Shown here: positions 1 through 7,226 of the stretch, piece after piece
How the letters are laid out: every line of letters starts with the position of its first letter
How positions within the stretch are numbered: position 1 is the stretch's first letter
Origin: an uncultured Clostridia bacterium
Lineage (GTDB): Bacteria > Bacillota > Clostridia > Christensenellales > UBA1242
Assembly: GCA_944384475.1 (NCBI GenBank)
Contig: CALWTN010000021.1
Location: forward strand, 1 to 11,830
DNA: 11,830 nt
Direction: 5' to 3'
Notes under the pieces: generated by a model
The model's database searches: none
What the model was told of the DNA's origin: nothing
Seen by the model: the letters and a program-made list of their open reading frames with translations, nothing else
Position numbers and translations under genes: made by a program

Positions 1-1606
<1,606 letters not shown>

Positions 1607-1824
1607 ATAAATTGGATTTCTTAGCATTTTCGCTAGTCATCTAAATTAAAACTTTAAGATAACTCTATGCGTTAATTGAAATATGCAAATATTCGTATTA
1701 CTCGTTAAAAAGTAAACATATGTTTACAGATAACTCGTAACTGATATTTGATATCTTTAACTGTTATGTAGTTGTCAAGGTTCTATTGCTGACAGGCGAC
1801 ATCAGCCGCCCCCAGTGGGTCAGC
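1607..1824 (-). other. 23S precursor leader with boxA-like motif
   Basis: This is the transcribed leader between the proposed start site (about 1824) and mature 23S. A long hairpin sits at its beginning. After it, the minus strand reads AGAACCTTGACAACTACATAAC (about 1761-1782), which resembles the boxA-type antitermination sequence of Gram-positive rRNA leaders and spacers (TCTTTGAAAACT-like). The remainder is AT-rich, with a perfect palindrome at 1712-1727. There is no tRNA and no 16S 3' end. The 5' half of the RNase III processing stem should lie close to 1606, but its partner is beyond the left edge. The boxA reading is inference from similarity. Confidence 0.5.
1712..1727. repeat. 16-bp perfect palindrome in the 23S leader
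   Basis: GTAAACATATGTTTAC is a perfect 16-bp dyad. It lies about 105 bp before the 23S 5' end, within the transcribed leader, so it could form a small RNA hairpin or bind a dimeric protein. No function is known to me. Confidence 0.6.
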
Positions 1825-1825
1825 A
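1787..1825 (-). other. Hairpin at the start of the 23S leader
   Basis: TGCTGAC (1787-1793) pairs exactly with GTCAGCA (1819-1825). Inside it GGCG (1795-1798) can pair with CGCC (1807-1810). The structure lies at the predicted transcription start of the 23S unit and is a GC-rich island in AT-rich DNA. A role in transcript stability or processing is inferred. Confidence 0.5.
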
Positions 1826-1830
1826 TTGAT

Positions 1831-1860
1831 ATACTATCACAATCGCAAGAATAATGTCAA
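1831..1860 (-). promoter_or_regulatory. Strong promoter of the 23S rRNA unit
   Basis: The minus strand has a consensus -35 TTGACA (1855-1860), an 18-bp spacer and -10 TAGTAT (1831-1836). A TGA directly before the -10 makes it an extended -10. The predicted start near 1824 is about 220 nt upstream of mature 23S. Its position shows the 23S gene is transcribed without an upstream 16S gene. Confidence 0.75.
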
Positions 1861-1925
1861 CAATTTTTTCAAACTTTTTTTAAAAATTTTTTATTTTTTT
1901 TAGAAATTTTTAATTTTTTTTAAAA
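1861..1925 (-). promoter_or_regulatory. UP-element-like A/T tracts upstream of the 23S promoter
   Basis: Directly upstream of the -35 box are about 65 bp of almost pure A/T, arranged as alternating runs of five to eight A or T. This is what UP elements of rRNA promoters look like; they are contacted by the RNA polymerase alpha C-terminal domains. The role is inferred from composition and position. Confidence 0.55.
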
Positions 1926-2015
1926 ATCCGCCACAACCCCGCCGTGTGTTTGCAAAATTGGCGATTTTAAAGCATAAAAAAAGTAAAAAGCAAAGAAAAA
2001 ATTTTTTGAAAAAAT
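1926..2015. other. AT-rich spacer with a bulged inverted repeat; no gene seen
   Basis: No credible coding frame or RNA gene is visible. A GC-rich patch (about 1928-1945) sits in an imperfect inverted repeat: AAAATCCGCCA starting near 1923 against TTGGCGATTTT ending near 1968, pairing with one bulged C and a loop of about 25 nt. The rest is runs of A and T between the terminator on the right and the UP element on the left. Confidence 0.4.
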
Positions 2016-2046
2016 AAAAAAAAGAGAAGCTCGCACCTCTCTTTTT
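2016..2046 (-). terminator. Rho-independent terminator with GCGA tetraloop (minus)
   Basis: Read on the minus strand, AGAGAGGU pairs with GCUUCUCU around a GCGA loop (2031-2034), including two G-U pairs. The stem is extended by A-U pairs and followed by a run of seven U. The wobble pairs work only on the minus-strand RNA. The plus strand would have A-C mismatches, so the orientation is clear. It insulates the 23S promoter from transcription coming from the right. Confidence 0.8.
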
Positions 2047-2131
2047 ATAACTTTGTAAAGTCTAATCCGATAAGTTTTGTGTCAACTTTTTTGCGCTGTT
2101 ATGCATTAATTTAATTTTTGTTGGGCTTTTT
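2047..2131. other. AT-rich intergenic stretch without a recognisable gene
   Basis: This region separates the terminator at 2016-2046 from the DnaA box and cloverleaf. It has one perfect TTGACA on the minus strand (2080-2085), but no acceptable -10 at 16-18 bp. I see no coding frame or structured RNA. Confidence 0.4.
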
Positions 2132-2140
2132 TGTGGATAA
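2132..2140 (-). promoter_or_regulatory. Perfect single DnaA box
   Basis: The minus strand reads TTATCCACA, the highest-affinity form of the DnaA-binding consensus TTATNCACA. It lies 10 bp outside the cloverleaf palindrome. I saw no second box nearby and no dnaA or dnaN gene, so this is not shown to be an origin. A titration or regulatory site, or chance, is possible. Confidence 0.4.
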
Positions 2141-2150
2141 CTGTAGCACT

Positions 2151-2244
2151 GGGTGCGACATTTGCTCGCCTTGCGAGCCTTTTTGCCCTTCACAGGGCAA
2201 AAAAAATCCTGTGCATGCTGCACAGGATTTTAAATGTCGCACCC
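2151..2244. repeat. 94-bp cloverleaf-like nested palindrome
   Basis: A perfect 13-bp outer inverted repeat (GGGTGCGACATTT at 2151-2163, AAATGTCGCACCC at 2232-2244) encloses three hairpins packed end to end. Hairpin 1 is GCTCGC/GCGAGC (2164-2178, 3-nt loop). Hairpin 2 is TTTTTGCCCT/AGGGCAAAAA (2180-2203, 4-nt loop). Hairpin 3 is AAAATCCTGTGC/GCACAGGATTTT (2203-2231, 5-nt loop). Nearly every base is paired, giving a four-way-junction fold on either strand. It directly follows the stop codon (2245-2247) of the 61-aa gene. Hairpin 3 can act as that gene's terminator, but the outer stem is not needed for termination. A small non-autonomous palindromic element or a protein-binding cruciform is possible. 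Confidence 0.85.
2199..2231 (-). terminator. Terminator of the 61-aa gene (third hairpin of the cloverleaf)
   Basis: On the minus strand a perfect 12-bp stem ending in GCACAGGATTTT runs into eight consecutive T (2206 to 2199), just after the stop codon of the small gene. This has the form of an intrinsic terminator. Confidence 0.6.
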
Positions 2245-2430
2245 TCATCTTCCACGTTCAGGATCTTTCTTTTTTCTTACACTTCTTATTGTGAAAAAGT
2301 CCACTCCGCCTTCTTCATAGACAGTGGTTATACGCTCGTCTCTATCAAAATCAACAATATTCTTTCCCACCATTTTTTGGCTCTTCTGCTTAAAGGCAAT
2401 GTTTGGCCTTGCCGAACCTTTTGATCTCAT
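2245..2430 (-). CDS. Small basic protein, unknown function (61 aa)
   Basis: I do not recognise this protein. It is a short, basic, soluble-looking protein. The N-terminal half is rich in Lys, Ser and Gln. A middle segment looks beta-rich (IVDFDRDERITTVYEEGG, then VDFFTIRSVR), and the C-terminus is charged (RKKKDPERGR). It has no signal peptide, membrane segment or cysteine. It is accepted as a gene because it has its own promoter (2455-2483), a ribosome binding site AAGGAG 9 nt before the ATG, and a terminator directly after the stop. An overlapping ATG 7 nt upstream is in another frame, only 2 nt from the Shine-Dalgarno, and gives 15 codons, so it was not used. It lies after the terminator of the membrane-protein array and is probably independent of it. 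A small regulator is possible but unproven. Confidence 0.6.
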   Translation of the reverse strand: MRSKGSARPNIAFKQKSQKMVGKNIVDFDRDERITTVYEEGGVDFFTIRSVRKKKDPERGR

Positions 2431-2454
2431 CGCTCATCTCTCCTTATATGGTTA

Positions 2455-2483
2455 TATATAGCATATTTATATATATAAATCAA
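2455..2483 (-). promoter_or_regulatory. Promoter of the 61-aa gene
   Basis: The minus strand has -35 TTGATT (2478-2483), a 17-bp spacer and -10 TATATA (2455-2460) preceded by TGC, an extended -10. Its -35 matches that of the promoter before the 789-aa gene. The predicted leader is about 18 nt. Confidence 0.55.
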
Positions 2484-2494
2484 TATTAAAAACA

Positions 2495-2522
2495 AAAAAG
2501 TCCGAAATTAATCGGACTTTTT
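2495..2522 (-). terminator. Terminator of the membrane-protein array
   Basis: AAAAAGTCCGA (2495-2505) and TCGGACTTTTT (2512-2522) form an 11-bp perfect stem with a 6-nt loop, beginning 1 nt after the TGA stop of the 789-aa gene. The minus-strand transcript ends in a U run. The symmetry means it could act on both strands. Confidence 0.85.
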
Positions 2523-2523
2523 A

Positions 2524-4893
2524 TCAAATCTTACCGCTTTTCTTAAGCTCGGTGATCAGGTCATGTATCGCTTTGGTTGTGCTTTCTTGGTTTGCCGAGA
2601 GTTTGGTAAGCTCTTTAAGCTGTTCCTCTCTTGCTGCTTTTGCGTTAGCCTTATCCTCATCTTCTTTGTCTTGTTTCGTTCTAAGAGGTTTGTAAGTATG
2701 GCCTTTACTATCCTTAGTTGAAACACCAAACGCTGAGAACACACCTTTCAACTGGTCTTTTGCTTTGTCTACAGCACCTGCATCGCCAAGTTTCTTCCAA
2801 GCGCCAGACGCTCCAGACAAATCTGCAAAAGCTTTGCCAAACGATTTAGTAAAGTCAACCACCGCCATTCCAAAACCTTTGAATGTAGATGATCCAAGTT
2901 TAGCATATTTGCCGTCTTCGCCGACTTCAGCTTTATTGATTTTGCTAGGATCTTGTCCAAAGAATTCAGCAACCTTTTGTGCACGCTTGTAACGTTTATC
3001 GGCTTTAACCTGTTTTCTGCTTCCCATATTAGCTTGATGCTGCTTGAATGCTTCTTTGGACTGTCTAGTAGTTCCTGCTCCGCCATGAAGAACGAGAGTT
3101 TTACTTCTTGCTTTTGCCTTATCCTCTTCGCTACCGCTCTTCACCATGTCGGCTCTCTTATCTGCAAGTTTAAGGATTGCCTTTCTTTCCTTTCTGTCAA
3201 GTTTTTTAAGATTTGCAAACGCTGCTCTCTCTTCTGGCGAAACAGCGCTACCTTTTTCTCTGCCAAACATTTTATTAACTTTATTATCAGTTCTCTTATC
3301 TTTTCCTGCCTGAGCAGCTGCGGCAAACTTTTGGCCAAGCTTGCTTCCAGCAATTTTCTTGCCGAGAGCCTTACCGGCCTTACCGCCTGCTTTCATTCCG
3401 CCCACAATTGGAGCAACCGATGCAACACCTAATGCGCTTGCGCCCAACGTGCCCATCACGCCTTTGACTGCCGATGCGGTGACATCCTGCCTTGTTTGCT
3501 CACCCGTTTTGTTGGCGTCTTCTCCACCAACGAAACCAGACACCATGTTGATAAACTTTTTAATCAGCGTTAAGCCCGCAATGACGATGATCATGTTCAT
3601 AATGCCGTCTAGGAAATAATTGTTAAAGAAGGATATCGTTTGGAAGAACGGCAATATCAGGAAGAATATGTTCATTCCGACAACTGCACCAAACGCCATC
3701 AAAATGTTGCTGACAAATTGTTTTCTCCAACTTGAGAACGCATTTCCCTCATCAAGAGGCATGATTCCAATCAGTGCTGGGAAGACAATAAACAGTGCAA
3801 TCACTTGCAACAGCCTTGTCATCAAACCGAAAATAATATTTCCAAACATTGTTGCACTTATGATGATTCCCGCAAAGCCTAAAATCCAGTTAAACGCCCA
3901 AAGATCATAGAAATACCAAACCAAACCAACGTTGTATTTTGAAAAACTCTTCACGTTAAACAAGCCCGCACTGATGGTTAGGCTGTAACCAAAACGAAGA
4001 GATGACCACAAGTCACCCGCATCGCTTGTGCCTTCAAGTTTCACCGAAGACCATGGACTTGCAAGCGTTAGGTTGTTTGCAAAAGCATAGTCAACCTGCT
4101 TTGCCAAAGATTCTCTTTGATCAGAGTTGTCTGTTGAAACATAGAACACGCCCATATTATCCCATTTGGAATTATCATTTTGCTGAGTTACTATGCCGTA
4201 ATCGCCCGACCTGACACGATTGCAACTGTTTCCGGCAACTTCAAACAACATGCCTGAGAATGTTGAAGTGTTGGTGTATGCGCCAGCTGAGAAATAGTCA
4301 AACGAGGTGTAACACAAATTGCCTTGCGTATCCTCACCCGCTTTAAACTTTTTAACAGCGTCTGGTTCAAATATTCCATACAACACGCTTGCCGAAGAAG
4401 CCGATGTAACTGTGTCAAGAGTGCCTAAAATTATGTTCGCAAGCAAAACTCCAAAAATTGCAACGATAGGAACGATTGCCATGGTTGCAAGAGATTTTAT
4501 TGCCGCAAACAAAATTCTCATTGGAGAAGATTTGTTTGAATCGTAGTTATAGTGCGCTTTGATTATTGCAACGATTGTTGTCACAAAAAGCAAAATCACT
4601 CCAAAAATCACCAACGACCAAAAGACTGTTGAAACTGCCGAATAAGTTGGAGATTTGTCTATGCCGACAATCCCTTTAATAAAACTTACAATTAAATCGC
4701 CCGACTGTGCTTGTCCATCGACATAATACACATCAAGCCCAGCAAGTTTTCTAACCAAATATTGCAATAAGTCAAGAAAGGAGGCAATCGAGGCATATAA
4801 AAAGTAGATTAATTGCGGAATAAAGGCAAAGAAGCCAACGATAAAATCAACTATCTTGTCAAACCAACTTCCAAGCATTGACACAGATTGCAT
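2524..4893 (-). CDS. Polytopic membrane protein, VirB6/ConG-like, third of the array (789 aa)
   Basis: This is a probable inner-membrane channel-type protein, paralogous to the two genes upstream. Hydrophobic segments lie at about 14-42, 86-113, 127-158, 321-350, 352-380, 395-420 and 428-447. Residues 160-320 form a loop predicted to face outward. It carries FSGMLFE (212-218) and NRVR (225-228), and a Cys pair (C194, C224) that its paralogues lack. Core motifs shared by all three are KAHYNYD (112-118), KYNVGLVWY (319-327) and SWRKQF (388-393). The tail (455-789) is Lys/Ala/Gly-rich and probably cytoplasmic, with a conserved end around RTKQDKEDE (738-746). The ATG follows AAAGGAGGT by about 4 nt. 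The gene is 79 nt after the 744-aa gene and has its own promoter. Size and layout fit VirB6/TrbL/ConG of type IV secretion systems, including mobile-element proteins of mycoplasmas. This is inference from architecture; no enzymatic motif is present. Confidence 0.9.
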   Translation of the reverse strand: MQSVSMLGSWFDKIVDFIVGFFAFIPQLIYFLYASIASFLDLLQYLVRKLAGLDVYYVDGQAQSGDLIVSFIKGIVGIDKSPTYSAVSTVFWSLVIFGVILLFVTTIVAIIKAHYNYDSNKSSPMRILFAAIKSLATMAIVPIVAIFGVLLANIILGTLDTVTSASSASVLYGIFEPDAVKKFKAGEDTQGNLCYTSFDYFSAGAYTNTSTFSGMLFEVAGNSCNRVRSGDYGIVTQQNDNSKWDNMGVFYVSTDNSDQRESLAKQVDYAFANNLTLASPWSSVKLEGTSDAGDLWSSLRFGYSLTISAGLFNVKSFSKYNVGLVWYFYDLWAFNWILGFAGIIISATMFGNIIFGLMTRLLQVIALFIVFPALIGIMPLDEGNAFSSWRKQFVSNILMAFGAVVGMNIFFLILPFFQTISFFNNYFLDGIMNMIIVIAGLTLIKKFINMVSGFVGGEDANKTGEQTRQDVTASAVKGVMGTLGASALGVASVAPIVGGMKAGGKAGKALGKKIAGSKLGQKFAAAAQAGKDKRTDNKVNKMFGREKGSAVSPEERAAFANLKKLDRKERKAILKLADKRADMVKSGSEEDKAKARSKTLVLHGGAGTTRQSKEAFKQHQANMGSRKQVKADKRYKRAQKVAEFFGQDPSKINKAEVGEDGKYAKLGSSTFKGFGMAVVDFTKSFGKAFADLSGASGAWKKLGDAGAVDKAKDQLKGVFSAFGVSTKDSKGHTYKPLRTKQDKEDEDKANAKAAREEQLKELTKLSANQESTTKAIHDLITELKKSGKI

Positions 4894-4913
4894 CTTACCT
4901 CCTTTATTTTTTG

Positions 4914-4942
4914 ATTATATCAAAATTTACGACTTAAATCAA
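4914..4942 (-). promoter_or_regulatory. Internal promoter before the 789-aa gene
   Basis: In the 79-nt gap the minus strand has -35 TTGATT (4937-4942), a 17-bp spacer and a perfect -10 TATAAT (4914-4919) with TGA before it. The predicted start is about 14 nt upstream of the ATG, so the leader holds little beyond the ribosome binding site. It would allow the third paralogue to be expressed separately. Confidence 0.65.
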
Positions 4943-4972
4943 CAATATTTGACTTTTAAAAACTACAAAATT

Positions 4973-7207
4973 TTACTTTTTCGCATCATCAATCATTTCC
5001 AAAACTTTTTGCAATGTTGCTTGTGAAATGGTTGAGTCAAGCTCGATGTGCAAATCCTCTCCCATTAGCGCTTTTTCTTCTTCCTTCTCGTCTTCTTGCT
5101 GCTTTGTTTGGAAGATAGGTTTTCCGCCTTTTATGTTAAGTAATCTTGCAAAAGCGTTAACTTCTTCTTTAGCTCGGTCAAGGTCTTTATTGTTTTTGCT
5201 GAAGTTTTCAAGCATTCCTTTTGCACCTGTGATATCTCCAATGCCTTTTAATGTCATGTTTGTAAGGTCGAGGAATGCATTTTTGATAATCGTCAAGCCT
5301 TCTTTCTTCTTCTCGCCAACAACTTTTTCGCCCTTTTCGTTTGTGGTTACATGACGTTTAACTTTAACTTTGTTGCCGTCTTCGTCTTCTTCCTCAAACT
5401 CTTCATACTCGCTTGCGTCATGAGGATCAACAGGTATGCCAAGCCTTGAAACAATCGCCTTAACAGCGTTGTTGTCGAGCGCTTTGTTCACCTTGTCTTT
5501 TACTTTATAATAACCTTTCTGCACCGCTTGCCCAGCAGATTTCAGCTTGCCGCCAACCTTGACAACAAGATCTCCAGTGGCACGAGTAAGCTTTTGCGCA
5601 CCTTTGCCAAACTTTGTGTTAAGGAATTTGGCTTTTGCTTTGGATAATCCTCCACTGACTGCTTTGCCCACCTTGGAGTTGGCAATCTTTTTGCCAATTC
5701 CGCTTTCTTGGATATCCTTTTTAATCGCTTTGCCAAGTCCAACCATTCCAACAGCGCCGATGCCGACACCAATCATTGCACTTGCCGCCTTTTTAACAGG
5801 TTTGGTGCTTTCTTGTTTAAGTCCCGAGCCAATTTCATCAATGTTTTTCGCACCAACAAAACTAGCAACAAGGCTGATAAAGCGTTTCACCATTATTATG
5901 CCTGCAATTATGATAATCATTCTAACTATGGAGTCTAGCGCCGAGATATTAAAGAAAGTTATCGAGTTAAACACAGGCAGCAACAAAAACACAATGTTCA
6001 TGCCAACAACCGCTGCGTAAGATGAAACCATATATGATAAAAACTCTTTGCGCCACGACTTGCCAGCATTGCCTTCGTCAAACGGAGTTATTCCAACAAT
6101 AGGCGGATAGATTACAAACAGCACTGCCGCCATTATTATCCTCATTATCATACCAAACAGCACGTTTGAGAAAAGTGTTAGGCAGATAAATATTCCTGCA
6201 AACGCCACGATGAAATTAAACGACCAAAGGTTGTAGTAATACCAAACCAAACCAACATTATATTTTGAAAAACTCTTTGCATTAACCAATCCAGCAGCAA
6301 ATCCAGCGCTAGGGCCGTATGTAAGTGAAGACGCAATCGCAGCGCTTGCCTCATCTTTTCCAGCAATTTGGAAAGTGTGCGAGTCGGCAAGAGTTAAGTT
6401 GTTTGAAAAAGCATAATCAATTTGCTGAGCAACCCTTTCTTTTGCGTTTGAAACCTCTTCCGCATAGAACACTCCTGCATCATCCCAGCCTGAGCTGTTG
6501 TTTGGCGTGTAAGCCCCATACCTAACCCTGTTTGCTCCATTGGCGCACGCTTCAAACATCACGCCCGAAAAGCTTTGCGTGCTTGACCATTCTTTGGCTC
6601 CAAAGAAATCGTATGAGGCATAGCGGCGCCCGCCTTCATTGTTTGCGCCTGTTGTTGCGTAGGCAAAGCCGTCAATGGCCTCCGCCTCATAGATGCTTGA
6701 AAGCACCTGTGAAGATCCTGGGCTGGTGATTGAATCCAGTGTTTTAAAGATTACAGATCCCAAAAACAATCCCAAAAGCGTGCAAAGCGGAACGATAACC
6801 ATCGATGCAAGCGCTTTGAATGTGCTTTTAAATATGTAAGAAGGAGATGCCTTTTTAGCATCATAGTTGTAGTGCGCTTTGATGATTGTAAAGATTGTCA
6901 TCAAAATTAAAACTATCACACCAAACACAACCATTGAATAGAAAACTGTGGAAAGTGCGGAATACTGTTTGTTGATGCCAAGCAACCCTTCAATTAAATT
7001 GATAACAAACTCGCTTGATTGAGCCTCGCCTTTGACGTAATAAACCTCTAGCCCTGCGATTTTTCTGAAAATATATTGGAACATGTCCAAAATGCTTGCA
7101 ACTGCGGCGTAAAGAAAATACATAGCTTGAGGAATGATGGCAAAAAAGCCAGCAACTATGTCGCCAAGTTTTGTCCAAATGTCGCCAAGCATGCTTACAT
7201 ATGCCAT
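4973..7207 (-). CDS. Polytopic membrane protein, VirB6/ConG-like, second of the array (744 aa)
   Basis: This is a paralogue of its two neighbours with the same core. Hydrophobic N-terminal segments lie at about 15-43 and 85-109, and a third at 126-155. The outward loop spans about 160-313, with FSGVMFE (213-219) and NRVRYGAY (226-233). Four segments follow at about 317-345, 347-374, 390-412 and 424-443. Shared motifs are KAHYNYD (110-116), KYNVGLVWYYYNLWSFN (315-331) and SWRKEF (384-389). The tail (about 450-744) begins with Gly/Lys/Ala repeats, then has an acidic stretch (599-610) found only in this copy. It ends with the array-wide element around TKQQEDEKEEE (701-711). The ATG is preceded by AAGGAGG with about 5-nt spacing and lies 19 nt after the stop of the 816-aa gene, which suggests co-transcription and translational coupling. 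A VirB6/TrbL/ConG-like role is inferred from topology and length. Confidence 0.9.
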   Translation of the reverse strand: MAYVSMLGDIWTKLGDIVAGFFAIIPQAMYFLYAAVASILDMFQYIFRKIAGLEVYYVKGEAQSSEFVINLIEGLLGINKQYSALSTVFYSMVVFGVIVLILMTIFTIIKAHYNYDAKKASPSYIFKSTFKALASMVIVPLCTLLGLFLGSVIFKTLDSITSPGSSQVLSSIYEAEAIDGFAYATTGANNEGGRRYASYDFFGAKEWSSTQSFSGVMFEACANGANRVRYGAYTPNNSSGWDDAGVFYAEEVSNAKERVAQQIDYAFSNNLTLADSHTFQIAGKDEASAAIASSLTYGPSAGFAAGLVNAKSFSKYNVGLVWYYYNLWSFNFIVAFAGIFICLTLFSNVLFGMIMRIIMAAVLFVIYPPIVGITPFDEGNAGKSWRKEFLSYMVSSYAAVVGMNIVFLLLPVFNSITFFNISALDSIVRMIIIIAGIIMVKRFISLVASFVGAKNIDEIGSGLKQESTKPVKKAASAMIGVGIGAVGMVGLGKAIKKDIQESGIGKKIANSKVGKAVSGGLSKAKAKFLNTKFGKGAQKLTRATGDLVVKVGGKLKSAGQAVQKGYYKVKDKVNKALDNNAVKAIVSRLGIPVDPHDASEYEEFEEEDEDGNKVKVKRHVTTNEKGEKVVGEKKKEGLTIIKNAFLDLTNMTLKGIGDITGAKGMLENFSKNNKDLDRAKEEVNAFARLLNIKGGKPIFQTKQQEDEKEEEKALMGEDLHIELDSTISQATLQKVLEMIDDAKK

Positions 7208-7212
7208 ACACT

Positions 7213-7220
7213 CCTCCTTT
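7213..7220 (-). promoter_or_regulatory. Strong ribosome binding site of the 744-aa gene
   Basis: The minus strand reads AAAGGAGG in the 19-nt gap between the first two array genes. It is a near-perfect match to the 16S 3' end and fixes the ATG at 7207. Confidence 0.8.
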
Positions 7221-7226
7221 TAATTT

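Noticed and set aside
2080..2085. Perfect TTGACA on the minus strand, possibly the promoter of a small RNA ending at the terminator at 2016-2046
   Set aside because: No acceptable -10 at 16-18 bp. The nearest candidate (TAGACT) is only 15 bp away, and the RNA would have no recognisable structure besides the terminator.
2132..2244. Replication origin (DnaA box plus palindrome)
   Set aside because: There is only one DnaA box and no dnaA, dnaN, rep gene or iteron array. Recorded as separate observations instead.
2151..2244. Integron attC site
   Set aside because: The outer stem does not have the GTTRRRY/RYYYAAC core sites, there is no integrase, and it is a single site.
2131..2424. Plus-strand open frame of 97 codons
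   Set aside because: It runs through the cloverleaf palindrome and antisense to the 61-aa gene. It has no ribosome binding site, and the minus-strand gene has a full set of signals.
2953..3432. Plus-strand open frame of 159 codons (and a similar one at 5547-6020)
   Set aside because: Both are antisense to the charged tails of array genes. Biased codon use of the real frame leaves the opposite strand open.
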